Shown: positions 36,617 to 45,766 of the stretch, piece after piece
How positions within the stretch are numbered: the first letter of the stretch is position 1
Layout of the letters: each line of letters starts with the position of its first letter
Source of the DNA: JANJUB01 sp964586225
Lineage (GTDB): Bacteria; Armatimonadota; Fimbriimonadia; Fimbriimonadales; Fimbriimonadaceae
Length of the DNA stretch: 64,000 nt
Direction: 5' to 3'
Assembly (NCBI GenBank): GCA_964586225.1
Contig: CAZPHD010000011.1
Coordinates: forward strand, 1-64,000
Translations under genes and position numbers: made by a program
The notes under the pieces: model-generated
What the model saw: only the letters and a program-made list of their open reading frames with translations
Database searches by the model: none
Told to the model about the DNA's origin: nothing

Positions 36617-37426
36617 TCACTTCATTCCGGTCGGGCGGAGTATGCCGCGCGGATTCGCACCCAGAAGCTTTTGCCATTCACCGTAAACGGGGTTCGGAAA
36701 CACGATATAGTCCGCACCAAACTTATATGCGTTGCGATCGACCGCTTCCCACCGCTGCTTCATGGCGATGTCGCCATTTACTGGGTCGGCGAAGTCACGC
36801 GCGGGTGTCACAAATTCCTCGCTGAAGTCGCGGAGGTTGTCGCCGACGAGCATGATGATCCGGTGATTCTCGGCGGCCTTGGCCCGGCGAGCGGTCTTGT
36901 TCGACGAGTCGGTTTTGAGCAGAAGCCGGTGATCGATCCCCTCCGTGTTCAAGCCTACGTGCGTGAGCGCTTTGATCGTCGCTTCTTTGTGCTTGTCGAC
37001 GCGGTTCGACAGGTAGATCACGGTCACTCCCAGGGCTTCGGCACGCTCGATGAAGCTCTTAGCACCGGCGATCAGCCGAACCTCGTGGGGGTAGTCGGAC
37101 TCCCACTTCTCCCAAATCGCATCGGAGTACGGTAGCTTCTCGCGGTCGAGGTAGCTCTGGAAGGCGGCATTGTCGATCACCGTTTCGTCAAGGTCCATAA
37201 CCACCGCCGGGGGCTTGGTGCTGTCGTCCAGGTTCGCCAGCTTCTGTGTAAGGCGTTCACCAGCCCAGTTATAGGTCTGGATGCAGACGGCGCGATACTC
37301 TGCCGAGGTCTGCATGTAAAGGTTCGCATCGAGCACTCGCTCCTGCGGATTCACCGCCTGCCCGGCCGTATATCCGACCGCCAATCCGACGGCCCCCGAC
37401 ATGATCCAACCCGTTCGTCCCAACAT
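36617..37426 (-). CDS. HAD-superfamily acid phosphatase (class B/e(P4)-like)
   Basis: 269 residues. The N-terminus has a hydrophobic anchor but no lipobox cysteine. The nucleophile motif VVMDLDETVIDNAAF, the Thr/Ser strand VTVIYLSNRVD, a Lys region and the acidic motif IIMLVGDNLRDF match the e(P4) lipoprotein/class B acid phosphatase group, which removes phosphate from nucleotides outside the cytoplasm. TAGATT lies 6 nt before the ATG. The nucleotidyltransferase gene follows 8 nt downstream. Confidence 0.9.
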   Translation of the reverse strand: MLGRTGWIMSGAVGLAVGYTAGQAVNPQERVLDANLYMQTSAEYRAVCIQTYNWAGERLTQKLANLDDSTKPPAVVMDLDETVIDNAAFQSYLDREKLPYSDAIWEKWESDYPHEVRLIAGAKSFIERAEALGVTVIYLSNRVDKHKEATIKALTHVGLNTEGIDHRLLLKTDSSNKTARRAKAAENHRIIMLVGDNLRDFSEEFVTPARDFADPVNGDIAMKQRWEAVDRNAYKFGADYIVFPNPVYGEWQKLLGANPRGILRPTGMK

Positions 37427-37442
37427 AGCTTTAATCTAGCAC

Positions 37443-37600
37443 GAGTTGGATTGTTGGCGTGTTAGCTTGTTGGCTTGTTGGCGTGTTGGGAAGTTGTTGT
37501 TGGCGCTGAGCCGTTCACGGTTCGGGAGTCGGTAGCTCGAACTCGTCCCCAACGGCCAACAAGCCAACATTCCAACACCCCAAACTCCAAACTTCCCTTA
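37443..37600. repeat. Imperfect TTGTTGGC-type repeats in both orientations
   Basis: Words of 7-9 bp such as TTGTTGGCG and TGTTAGC (37451-37500), followed by the complementary set GCCAACAA, CCAACATT and CCAAACT (37552-37595). They occupy the 232-bp divergent gap, together with a TATACT near 37601 that could serve yqiJ. No gene is seen. Confidence 0.7.
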
Positions 37601-37658
37601 TACTAGAGCCCGTGCAACCCCGATGGCGCAAAACCCGTGATATTCGCAGAGGAAAGCA

Positions 37659-38327
37659 GTGATCAAGTTTATCGTAGCCCCCGAGAACGTACCGTTCCTG
37701 GTTGCCTACGTGTTCATGGTCGCGTTCGCAATCCTCACCGTCGTGACGGGCGCGATGGACCACGCCCACGGCGATGCTGACGCTGATCTGGATGTTGACC
37801 ACGATGGCGACATCGACATTGGCGACAATCTGCTCGGTTACTTGGGCATCGGCAAGGTGCCGATCACGATGCTGCTCGTGGCGTTCGCGTGGTCGTTCGG
37901 ATCGTGCGGATACATCGTGCAGTACATGTTCCGCTCGGGGACCGGGTTGATGTCACCCTGGGTTGCGAGTGCGATTGCGCTGGTGCCTGCCCTTTTTCTG
38001 CATGCGCTCATCGCCCGCGGGATGGCGCACTTCACGGATCGAGACGACTCCACCGCCGTCCACTCGGATAGCTTTGTGGGCAAGCTCGCCACGGTAACTC
38101 TGGGTGAAACCCAGAAGGGCAAGCCCACCCAAGCCAAGCTTCGAGATCAGCACGGCCAGACTCACTACGTCCTTGTCGAACCCCATCGCGACGAAGACAC
38201 GCTTCAACCTGGCCAAGAGATTGTCCTCGTGGCCCGACATGGCTCGCTCTACGAAGCGATGCCTAACGATATTGATCTCATCACAACCCACCTCCGGGTG
38301 GGCGAAAGCCCAGAGGAGCATACATAA
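37659..38327 (+). CDS. YqiJ-like (NfeD-related) membrane protein
   Basis: 222 residues. Three transmembrane helices (about 12-32, 68-90 and 102-122), an acidic loop between the first two (HAHGDADADLDVDHDGD), and a C-terminal OB-fold (FVGKLATVTLGETQKG, GQEIVLVARHGSLYEAM). This is the YqiJ/NfeD pattern and the partner of flotillin-like YqiK, which follows immediately (0 nt). They organise membrane microdomains. GTG 37659 follows GAGGAAAG. Confidence 0.87.
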   Translation: MIKFIVAPENVPFLVAYVFMVAFAILTVVTGAMDHAHGDADADLDVDHDGDIDIGDNLLGYLGIGKVPITMLLVAFAWSFGSCGYIVQYMFRSGTGLMSPWVASAIALVPALFLHALIARGMAHFTDRDDSTAVHSDSFVGKLATVTLGETQKGKPTQAKLRDQHGQTHYVLVEPHRDEDTLQPGQEIVLVARHGSLYEAMPNDIDLITTHLRVGESPEEHT

Positions 38328-40097
38328 ATGGAAACCTTACAGCTAGCCGGATTCATCGGCGTCGGTCTTGTCGTCGCGATGCTGGTCATCAGCATCATGT
38401 TCGCCTCGCTCTACCGCAAGGCGTCGAAGGAACGTGCGTTCGTACGAACCGGATTCGGCGGGCAAAAGGTCATCATCAATGGCGGCAAGATGATCTTTCC
38501 GGTGATTCACGAGATCACGTGGATCAACATGAACACGCTTCGCCTCGAAGTGCGCCGCGCCAACGAACAGGCGCTCATCACCCGCGACCGCATGCGCGTC
38601 GACGTCACCGCCGAGTTCTACGTTCGCGTTAAGCCGACCGAAGACGCCATCGCCGACGCCGCGCAAACGCTTGGCCAACGCACCATGCAGCCCGACTCGC
38701 TTAAGGAGCTCATTGAAGGCAAATTTGTCGACTCGCTCCGGGCGGTCGCCGCGGAGATGGGCATGGAAGAGCTTCACGAGAAGCGCGCCGAGTTCGTTCA
38801 GCGCGTCCAGACGACCGTGTCAGAGGATCTGCTCAAGAACGGTCTCGAGTTGGAAAGCGTCTCGCTGACCTCGCTTGATCAGACCACGCAGGAGTACTTC
38901 AACCCCCAAAACGCATTCGACGCGCAAGGTCTGACGCGCCTCACGGAGCAGATCGAGACGCGCCGAAAGCAACGCAACGACATCGAGCAGGAAACGCGTA
39001 TCCAGATCGAGCAGCGCAACCTCGAAGCGGACCAGTTGTCCTACAAGATCAAGAAAGAACAAGAGTACGCCCGACTTGAGCAGGAGCGAGAGATCGAAAT
39101 CACTCGCGCCGCCCAAGCGACCGAGATCGCCAAGGAGCGGGCGGACAAGACTCGAGCCGCGCGTGAAGCCGAAATCACCGCCGAGCGCGACGTCCAGCAA
39201 GCGGAGATCCTCGCTAAGCAAGAGCTTGATCAAAAGCGCATCCTCGCCGACCAGCAAGTCCGGGAGCGAGAAATCGCGATGGCGAAGGCCGTCGAGGCCG
39301 CCGAGATTGAGAAGAACAAACTCATCGAGCTCAACGAGCAAGACAAGGCGATCGCGATTGCCGAGCGTTCGAAGGCGCAGTCCGAGATGGAGGCCCAGGC
39401 CGCCCATGCGCGCGCCGAGCGCGTACGCGCCGAAGAGCAGGTCGTGACCGTCAAGGAAGTCGAAATCGCCGAGCGTCAGAAGAAGATCGAGCTCGTCCAG
39501 GCTAGCGAAGAGGCCGAGCGCGAAGCAATCAAGATCAAGGTCTCGGCCGAAGCCGAAAAGCAGGCAAGCGCCGACCGCGCCGCCGCAGTTCGGATTGCCG
39601 CGGAGGGCGAGGCCGAAGCCGAGAAGCTACGCGCCATGGCCAAAGAAGCGCTGTATACGGTGGAGGCCGCCGGTAAACAGGCGATCAACGAAGCGGAGAA
39701 CACCCTCAGCCCCGAGATCATCGCCATGCATGTGAAGAAGGCCCTGATCGACGCGCTGCCCGAGATCATTCGCGAGAGCGTTCGCCCCATGGAGAAGATC
39801 GACAGCATCAAGATCATGCATGTCGATGGCCTCAGCGGCGGTGGCGGTGGCGAGTCGAACGGTCACAGCGGCGATGGATCGCTGGCCGATCAGATGGTGA
39901 ACTCGGCGCTACGCTATCGTTCGCAGGCACCCATGGTGGACGCGGTGCTACGAGAGCTCGGCCTCCAGAGTGGCGACCTGAGCGGCCTTTCGGGGGACGT
40001 GGTGAAGAGCGTGGTGGAAACCGCGAACGGCGCTCCAACCCCTAAGGCGAAACCCACTCCGAAGCCGTTGCCGGCCGAGAATCCGCCGGCGTCGTAG
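38328..40097 (+). CDS. yqiK: Flotillin/YqiK-like SPFH protein
   Basis: 589 residues. One N-terminal transmembrane helix (8-30), an SPFH domain to about residue 200 (VRTGFGGQKVIINGGKMIFPVIHEITWINM; quoted from two adjoining parts), a long charged coiled coil (about 220-480, rich in EA and AER) and a Gly/Pro-rich tail. Flotillins form rings that organise membrane domains. Coupled to yqiJ. Confidence 0.93.
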   Translation: METLQLAGFIGVGLVVAMLVISIMFASLYRKASKERAFVRTGFGGQKVIINGGKMIFPVIHEITWINMNTLRLEVRRANEQALITRDRMRVDVTAEFYVRVKPTEDAIADAAQTLGQRTMQPDSLKELIEGKFVDSLRAVAAEMGMEELHEKRAEFVQRVQTTVSEDLLKNGLELESVSLTSLDQTTQEYFNPQNAFDAQGLTRLTEQIETRRKQRNDIEQETRIQIEQRNLEADQLSYKIKKEQEYARLEQEREIEITRAAQATEIAKERADKTRAAREAEITAERDVQQAEILAKQELDQKRILADQQVREREIAMAKAVEAAEIEKNKLIELNEQDKAIAIAERSKAQSEMEAQAAHARAERVRAEEQVVTVKEVEIAERQKKIELVQASEEAEREAIKIKVSAEAEKQASADRAAAVRIAAEGEAEAEKLRAMAKEALYTVEAAGKQAINEAENTLSPEIIAMHVKKALIDALPEIIRESVRPMEKIDSIKIMHVDGLSGGGGGESNGHSGDGSLADQMVNSALRYRSQAPMVDAVLRELGLQSGDLSGLSGDVVKSVVETANGAPTPKAKPTPKPLPAENPPAS

Positions 40098-40101
40098 CTA
40101 G

Positions 40102-40202
40102 GAGTTGGCAGTTAGAAGTTAGCAGTTAGCAGTTGGGAGTGGCGGTGGCGCTGACACTCGTCAGTCGAAACTCGTCACCCCGGACTGCTAATTGCTAACT
40201 GC
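40102..40202. repeat. Heptameric CAGTTAG repeats, with an inverted set entering the tgt 3' end
   Basis: Five heptamers (GAGTTGG, CAGTTAG, AAGTTAG, CAGTTAG, CAGTTGG; 40102-40136). The inverse words CTGCTAATTGCTAACTGC lie at 40185-40202 and encode the last residues of tgt. Convergent yqiK and tgt flank it. Confidence 0.85.
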
Positions 40203-41297
40203 TTCCCTCATCTCCCGCATCAACCGTGCATAAAAAGCCAAATTATGCAACGAGCAGATGCGCGCGCCGAGGGGCTCTTTGGCTTTCAGCAAGTGCCGCA
40301 CGTAGGCCGCGGAGTACCGTTCCGTCAGCGGGAACACCGAGTTCTCATCCCACGGGCCATCGTGATCGGCCCACTTCTGGTTGAGGGCGTTCACTCGGCC
40401 ATAAGTGGTGTAGACCGTGTTGTGGCGCGCCATTCGCGTCGGCAGCACGCAGTCGAAAAGGTCCACTCCGCAGCGCACCGCGTGAATGATGTCTTCCGGA
40501 TGCCCGACGCCCATCAGGTAGCGCGCCTTATGCTCGGGCAGCAACGGGGCCGTGTACGCAACCACCGGATACTGCATCTCGGTCGGTTCGCCGACGCTTA
40601 CGCCGCCGATCGCGTATCCCGCAAAGTCGAGCGAGCTCAGATACGCCGCTGACTCCGCGCGGAGGTCTTCATGAACGCCGCCCTGCACGATGCCGAAGAC
40701 GGCTTGGCTCGGGCGTCGCGCGGCCAGATTCCGCGGAGCCCACCGGTGGGTTTGCGCCATCGCGGCGGCGGCTTCGTCGCGCGAGCACGGATACGGCGGG
40801 CACACGTCCAGCGCCATCGAGATATCCACGCCGAGTCGCCCCTGAATCTCAATCGCCCGCTCGGGCGAGAGGAACATCTCCGATCCGTCGAGGTGCGAGC
40901 GGAACGCCACCCCTTCGTCGGTGATCTTGCGCATCGCGGAGAGCGACATCACCTGATAGCCACCCGAGTCGGTGAGGATCGCCCCCTTCCAACTCATGAA
41001 CTTGTGCAGGCCCCCCAGCCGCTCAACCCGCTCGGAGGTCGGCCTGAGTTCGAGGTGGTAGGTGTTTGAGAGAATCAGCTCGAAGCCGAGAGATTCTAGG
41101 TCCTCCGAGCCGAGGGTCTTGACCGTCGCCTGGGTGCCGACGGGCATAAACGCGGGCGTCTCGACGGTGCCGTGCGGGGTGTGCAACCGTCCCCGGCGCG
41201 CGCCCGACTTCGGGCACACACTCAGCAGTTCAAAGCGGACTCCGGGCTCCCCCTCGCCCCTTAGGGGAGTGGGGGCTGGGGGGTGAGGGGCACCCAA
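40188..41297 (-). CDS. tgt: Queuine tRNA-ribosyltransferase, without the zinc cysteines
   Basis: 369 residues from TTG 41297. Catalytic residues are kept: Asp in LTDSGGYQVMSL (general acid/base) and the nucleophile Asp in GVDLFDCVLPTRMARH; the GIVQGGVHEDLR substrate loop is also normal. The structural zinc site CxCxxC (as in CDCYTC of E. coli) is missing: the equivalent stretch reads DENSVFPLTERYSAAYVRHL, while the His in CSLHNLAFY remains. The reading frame is continuous, so this is a substitution. It exchanges guanine for queuine or preQ1 in tRNA. The start is uncertain since no ribosome-binding site is seen; the stop of the SRPBCC gene abuts it. queC lies elsewhere in the window. Confidence 0.93.
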   Translation of the reverse strand: MGAPHPPAPTPLRGEGEPGVRFELLSVCPKSGARRGRLHTPHGTVETPAFMPVGTQATVKTLGSEDLESLGFELILSNTYHLELRPTSERVERLGGLHKFMSWKGAILTDSGGYQVMSLSAMRKITDEGVAFRSHLDGSEMFLSPERAIEIQGRLGVDISMALDVCPPYPCSRDEAAAAMAQTHRWAPRNLAARRPSQAVFGIVQGGVHEDLRAESAAYLSSLDFAGYAIGGVSVGEPTEMQYPVVAYTAPLLPEHKARYLMGVGHPEDIIHAVRCGVDLFDCVLPTRMARHNTVYTTYGRVNALNQKWADHDGPWDENSVFPLTERYSAAYVRHLLKAKEPLGARICSLHNLAFYARLMREMREAVSN

Positions 41298-41738
41298 TTA
41301 CGCCTCGGAACGCATCTTGATCGCGGCGAGGATGTTCTCGACGTTCTTCACCACGATGCCGTAGATGACCTTGCTGACGAGCGGGCCGAGCGTCGGCACG
41401 TTGTACTCATATTCAAGGAACGAATCAAATCGCGTGCCGCCATTCTCTTCCTTGAAGGTCCACGTGCCTTCGAGCTTGTCGTAGTCGCCTTTGAGCTGGC
41501 GGAAGGTGCACACGTGGTTGGCATCGTCCCAGATGTCTTCTTGCTGCCATCGCACCTTGAGCATGAACTGGGGCACGACGCCGACGTAGTCGCTGATCAC
41601 GCGCGGGCCATCTTCCTCGACCACGGTGAGCGACTTGACGTCCTTCATGAACTCAGGGAAGGAGCGGTTGTCCTTGGCGATGGCGTAGACGGTCTCGAGT
41701 GGTGCCTCGATCCAGATCGTGGATTCAACGGTGGGCAT
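41298..41738 (-). CDS. SRPBCC (START-like/COQ10-type) protein
   Basis: 146 residues. The N-terminus MPTVESTIWIEAPLETVYAIAKD and the middle LKGDYDKLEGTWTFKEENGGTRF are typical of polyketide-cyclase-like SRPBCC proteins that bind hydrophobic ligands; the role is unknown. ATG 41738 is chosen at the conserved start; an upstream extension has no similarity. Abuts tgt with no gap. Confidence 0.82.
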   Translation of the reverse strand: MPTVESTIWIEAPLETVYAIAKDNRSFPEFMKDVKSLTVVEEDGPRVISDYVGVVPQFMLKVRWQQEDIWDDANHVCTFRQLKGDYDKLEGTWTFKEENGGTRFDSFLEYEYNVPTLGPLVSKVIYGIVVKNVENILAAIKMRSEA

Positions 41739-41876
41739 TTGTCTTTGAGTATGGCTTCCCGCCGTGCGATCATGCGTCTGAGAGTGTGACTTCAACTAGG
41801 GCTTTGGTCTCCGTGCTTGCTCGGGCTACGGGTCCTTTGGCCGGGGTTGATCGAAGCTGGCCCCTATGATGGGTCT

Positions 41877-42407
41877 ATGGCAAACCGCATTTACTCATTC
41901 ATCGCGGGGGCATCGTTGACGCTTCTCGGCGTCTCATTGCTCTCCAAGCCGCAAGACACGAAGCCGCTCACCGTCGCCGACTTTCCCAACCTGCGGACGG
42001 GACTGTTGGAAACACCCGGCTGCCTTGGGGTGCAGACCTTCGCGGTCAATGGAGGGCGCAAACAGGTCATCGCCGCTTGGTTTGAAAACCGCAAGGCGAT
42101 GGAGGCCTGGTACCACGGCCCCATGCACTCAACGGTTATGGCCAAGTTCTTCCCTGGAATGGGTAAACGCAAGCCTTTCCCGGAGTTCAAGGATGAAAAG
42201 TCGCCGATGCTCGTCATCGCTTCGGTAACCCCTGGCAACAAGCCGGTTGGCCACGGCAGCAGTTTGCTCGTCGACCAGATCGCGATTGAGGGCTATATGC
42301 CGGTGCCGGGAGGCGTGGCCTTCGGCGGCACGTTTGCCCCTGAGAAGCTCGAAGTCCCGGGCCTCGTGCGGATTCCGGTTGGGCAAAAGATCTTGACCAT
42401 GCGATAA
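41877..42407 (+). CDS. Hypothetical exported protein (ABM/EthD-like)
   Basis: 176 residues. A signal-like N-terminus (MANRIYSFIAGASLTLLGVSLLS) precedes a domain with FAVNGGRKQVIAAWFENRKAMEAWYHGPMH (quoted in two adjoining parts), reminiscent of the antibiotic-biosynthesis monooxygenase/EthD ferredoxin-like fold. Function unknown. TATGAT lies exactly 6 nt before the ATG, so it is probably leaderless. It lies 7 nt before the next gene, which also has its own -10-like box. Confidence 0.6.
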   Translation: MANRIYSFIAGASLTLLGVSLLSKPQDTKPLTVADFPNLRTGLLETPGCLGVQTFAVNGGRKQVIAAWFENRKAMEAWYHGPMHSTVMAKFFPGMGKRKPFPEFKDEKSPMLVIASVTPGNKPVGHGSSLLVDQIAIEGYMPVPGGVAFGGTFAPEKLEVPGLVRIPVGQKILTMR

Positions 42408-42414
42408 TGCGCAT

Positions 42415-43728
42415 ATGGCGAAGCGCAAGCGGGCCAGGTTGAAGTGGGTTGTCGGGAGCCTGGCGGTGCTCGTCGGCGGCGGCTGGGGGGTGATGAAGGT
42501 CGCCGAGGTGATGGCCGCGCGGGATGTCGATACGCAGGCCTCGAAGCTTCGCAAGCTGGGTTATCCGACGACGGTCGAGGAGTTCGTCGCGCGCTTGCCC
42601 AAGGATGAATCTCAGAATGCGGCGCCGCTGTATCTGAAGGCGATTGAAGAGTACAAGCGGATCGGTGAACCGAAGGACACGTTCACTGGTTCAAAGGGCA
42701 GTGTCGACAGGGAAGCCCGCGCGAAGTTCGTGAGAGAGACGGACGGCGTCTACCAGTTCCTGGTCCAAGCCAGCCAGAAGGAGCACTGCGTGTTTCCAAG
42801 AGACTGGAGCCTTGGACTTGATCTCGGTTACCCGCAAAGGGAGTTCATGATTGGGTTCATGGTCATTTGCTCGGCGAGAACAGAAGTGGCGATTGATTCC
42901 GGTGATTGGCGATCCGCACTGTCGAGTCTCAGTGTAGGTTGGCGACTCGTCGGGCACGTTGCGGAGCCGACGCTCAAGGCTCATTGGGTCGCAATGATGA
43001 TTGAGATGGACTTGGTCAAACGCCTTGAGTCCTTGATTAGCGCATTTGGCGAGAATCCTCAGTTTGTAGAGTCCGTTCAGCATTGGCTTGACGAACTGCC
43101 CGCGCCGTTAGACCGTCGGCGTGCATTTGACTATGAGATCGCCTCGGCAAAGCTCTGCATTGAGCAGTTTGCAGATCCTGAGCGAAAGTACGACAAGCTC
43201 CCAGTTGGTCTGTTCGAGTCCACTCCTACACCGCGAGAGCGATTGACATTCGCGATATCGAAGCTTCCGGTTGTCCAGCTGCGGATGCATGCCACGTACT
43301 TGGAGCGCTATGTCGATGCCCTGACACAACCCTACGAGGATCCATGGCGCGATTCAAGCAGGTGGGTCGCGTTCGATAGGGTCGTCAACCGCGATACCTC
43401 ATTTATTGGCGATGGGCTTGGCGCGATCATGACGCCTCTGAAGGGCTTCTCTGTGGCGTTGGCGACACGAACAAACTTCAGGCGGCAGTTCTTTGTTGCT
43501 CTTTGGGTCTGTGACCGGAGAAACAAGCTCGGCACTCTGCCGCATCAGCTTCCCGATGAAGAACGGTTCCGCGATCCTTGGACCGGGCAGCGCTACGTCT
43601 ACATTAAACGCGGCGAGGGATTCACCATCCGGTCAGTTGGGCCGAACAAAGTTGACGACGGGGGCATGGTCGTCGCGGGCCGTCGGACGGATGACAACGA
43701 CGTCCAAATCCCCCGTGCAACGCCATGA
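42415..43728 (+). CDS. Membrane-anchored hypothetical protein, paralogue A, with pseudopilin-like C-terminus
   Basis: 437 residues. A cytoplasmic basic start (MAKRKRARLK), one transmembrane helix (about 12-32), a helical extracytoplasmic domain with LRKLGYPTTVEEF and ASQKEHCVFPRDWS, and a C-terminal stretch (DPWTGQRYVYIKRGEGF, then VGPNKVDDGG) that resembles the calcium-binding end of GspG-type pseudopilins. It is about 50 % similar along its length to the protein at 44456. GATAAT lies 6 nt before the ATG in both. The next gene overlaps it as ATGA. Function unknown. Confidence 0.65.
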   Translation: MAKRKRARLKWVVGSLAVLVGGGWGVMKVAEVMAARDVDTQASKLRKLGYPTTVEEFVARLPKDESQNAAPLYLKAIEEYKRIGEPKDTFTGSKGSVDREARAKFVRETDGVYQFLVQASQKEHCVFPRDWSLGLDLGYPQREFMIGFMVICSARTEVAIDSGDWRSALSSLSVGWRLVGHVAEPTLKAHWVAMMIEMDLVKRLESLISAFGENPQFVESVQHWLDELPAPLDRRRAFDYEIASAKLCIEQFADPERKYDKLPVGLFESTPTPRERLTFAISKLPVVQLRMHATYLERYVDALTQPYEDPWRDSSRWVAFDRVVNRDTSFIGDGLGAIMTPLKGFSVALATRTNFRRQFFVALWVCDRRNKLGTLPHQLPDEERFRDPWTGQRYVYIKRGEGFTIRSVGPNKVDDGGMVVAGRRTDDNDVQIPRATP

Positions 43729-44414
43729 TCGCGAAACGACCGAATCCGCTCCTTCGCCCCGTGTTCCGCGCGATCAATGACGTCATTCCCGACCTCAAAC
43801 CTCGCGGGACCAAAATGCTCAAGCTCATTGAGAACACCTACGCGGTCGGCATCTACCTCGGTCCAGAGGCGAGGGGACCAGACTTGACCTTCTATGGAGC
43901 AAGCATTATCGTTGATCCGCTGTTCATGACCAGCTATCCAGAAGATGTTCACCTGGGGCCGAGCCTTTTCCTCGGTCGGTCCCAAACGCCCGAGCAATCT
44001 TGGGACAAGCTGGCAAGACGGACTCATGAGGTGATCGAGAAGTTCAGTTCTACACGAGCATGTTTCGACTTCATCACCGCTCATCGCGGATCCTCCACCC
44101 TTCCAACTCCCGATGATCCGCTGATTGGAGCCGTTTTAGATGGACCAGAAAGGCCGTGGGATCGTGATTCGCATTACGATCTTGAGAACCAGCTGGTCGG
44201 GGCGCTATGGGAGGGGCTGTTTGACGAAGCCAACGCAACGCTCACGAAGATTCTTGATACACCGACGCAATATGACTATGAAATCGCTTGCCGAATCCGT
44301 TGCATCGCTCGCATGGATGTGCTCTTTGAACGTGGTCTCGCCGGAATCCGCATGCTGTTGGAGAACGAGCGGACCGAGCGGCTCAGTCTCGTCCGAGCGG
44401 ATCGTCTGTCCTGA
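43725..44414 (+). CDS. Hypothetical protein between paralogues
   Basis: 229 residues, no signal peptide or transmembrane helix, weakly alpha/beta. No family recognised. Its ATG overlaps the stop of paralogue A as ATGA, so the two are translated together. It precedes paralogue B by 41 nt. It might be a cytoplasmic partner of the membrane proteins. Confidence 0.5.
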   Translation: MIAKRPNPLLRPVFRAINDVIPDLKPRGTKMLKLIENTYAVGIYLGPEARGPDLTFYGASIIVDPLFMTSYPEDVHLGPSLFLGRSQTPEQSWDKLARRTHEVIEKFSSTRACFDFITAHRGSSTLPTPDDPLIGAVLDGPERPWDRDSHYDLENQLVGALWEGLFDEANATLTKILDTPTQYDYEIACRIRCIARMDVLFERGLAGIRMLLENERTERLSLVRADRLS

Positions 44415-44455
44415 GTCCGTTGATCCTTAGACTCCCTCCGTGCGATAATGCGCTT

Positions 44456-45754
44456 ATGGCGAAGCGCAAGCGCGGCGGAAAGTGGAAGTGGATCATTGGC
44501 GGCCTCCTGTTCCTCATCGGCGGCGGTTGGGGCGTGCTCAAATACGCCGAGATCACGGCGACGCGGGATGCCGAAGCCCAGGCCTCGAAGCTCCGCAAGC
44601 TCGGCTATCCGATGACGGTGGAGGAGTTCATCCAAAAGCTGCCCAAAGACGAAGCCCAAAACGCAGCCCCCATCTATCTCAAGGCCATCGAGGACTACAA
44701 GCGAATCGGCAACCCCAAGGAGACGTTCACGGACTCCAAGGGCGTCCTTGACCCTGCCGCACGCACGAAGTTTGTGAGGGAAACCGAGGGCATCTACCAG
44801 CTCCTCGTACAGGCCAGCCAAAAGGAACACTGCGTGTTTCCGCGCGATTGGAGCAAGGGCATGGATGTCATCTTCCCTGAGTTCGCCCGCATGAAGACCT
44901 TCGCCCGCGTTTGCTCGGCTCGCGCTGAAGTGGCCGCGGAGGCCAGCGACTGGCGGACCGCACTCGACAGCCTCGCCGTCGGCATGAAGATCGCCAAACA
45001 CGCCGAAGAACCCATCCTCATCGCCCACCTCGTATCGGTGGCAATCGAGGCCATCCAGCTAAGGAGCTTCGAAGGGTTGGTTGCTCAGTTCAGCCGAAAC
45101 GCGCAGTTCTTGAGCGAAGCCAGAGCGTGGGTGGAGCATCTCCCGCGGGTATCGGATCGCAAGCACGCCTACGACTTCGAACTGGTGGCTAGCCGCATGC
45201 TGTTTGAGCAACTGGCCGATCGCTCGGCGGAGAACTACATGATAGATTCAGTGGAGGGCGTTGATCGATTCATGATCACGGCCATGCTGAGGTCACCGGC
45301 CGCCCGCAAGCGCGTGGAAGCCACGTACTTGAGGCGCATGTACGACACGCTGTCTCAACCCGCCGATACGCCTCAGCAAGATGTTTCGCGCTGGGAGGAC
45401 CTGGATGCCAAGATCACCGCCGACACGTCCATGCCGGGCAAGGTCGTGTCGCTCGTGTCCCCAGTATTTAGCCAAGCTGCCTACGCGTTTGCGCGGATAA
45501 GCGAGCAGCGTCGACTCGCGTGGGTGGCGGTTTGGGTCGCAGAGCAGCGACTCCAACTTGGCACCATGCCCCACCAGTTACCCACGGATGAGCGGTTCAT
45601 CGACACTTGGACGGGGGAGCGGTATGTGTTTGAGAAACGCGGCGAAGGCTTTGCCGTGCGATCCCTTGGTCAGAACAAAGTCGACGATGGCGGCATGATG
45701 GTGTCGGGCAAGCGCACGGATGATGTTGACTTCATGGTTCCGCGGGAGCGGTAG
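44456..45754 (+). CDS. Membrane-anchored hypothetical protein, paralogue B
   Basis: 432 residues with the same layout as paralogue A: MAKRKRGGKWK, transmembrane helix, QASKLRKLGYPMTVEEF, ASQKEHCVFPRDWSKG and C-terminal DTWTGERYVFEKRGEGF with LGQNKVDDGG. Identity is highest at the two ends and lower in the middle. Even the upstream 20 bases (GCGATAATGCGC before ATG) match paralogue A, so the duplication included the promoter. The frame's in-phase codons further upstream are not used. Confidence 0.65.
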   Translation: MAKRKRGGKWKWIIGGLLFLIGGGWGVLKYAEITATRDAEAQASKLRKLGYPMTVEEFIQKLPKDEAQNAAPIYLKAIEDYKRIGNPKETFTDSKGVLDPAARTKFVRETEGIYQLLVQASQKEHCVFPRDWSKGMDVIFPEFARMKTFARVCSARAEVAAEASDWRTALDSLAVGMKIAKHAEEPILIAHLVSVAIEAIQLRSFEGLVAQFSRNAQFLSEARAWVEHLPRVSDRKHAYDFELVASRMLFEQLADRSAENYMIDSVEGVDRFMITAMLRSPAARKRVEATYLRRMYDTLSQPADTPQQDVSRWEDLDAKITADTSMPGKVVSLVSPVFSQAAYAFARISEQRRLAWVAVWVAEQRLQLGTMPHQLPTDERFIDTWTGERYVFEKRGEGFAVRSLGQNKVDDGGMMVSGKRTDDVDFMVPRER

Positions 45755-45766
45755 TAAGCGGGGCTA

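Noticed and set aside
41225..41290. C- and G-rich inverted sequence as an independent repeat element
   Set aside because: It falls at the uncertain 5' end of tgt and I saw no second copy in the window; kept as part of the tgt start problem.
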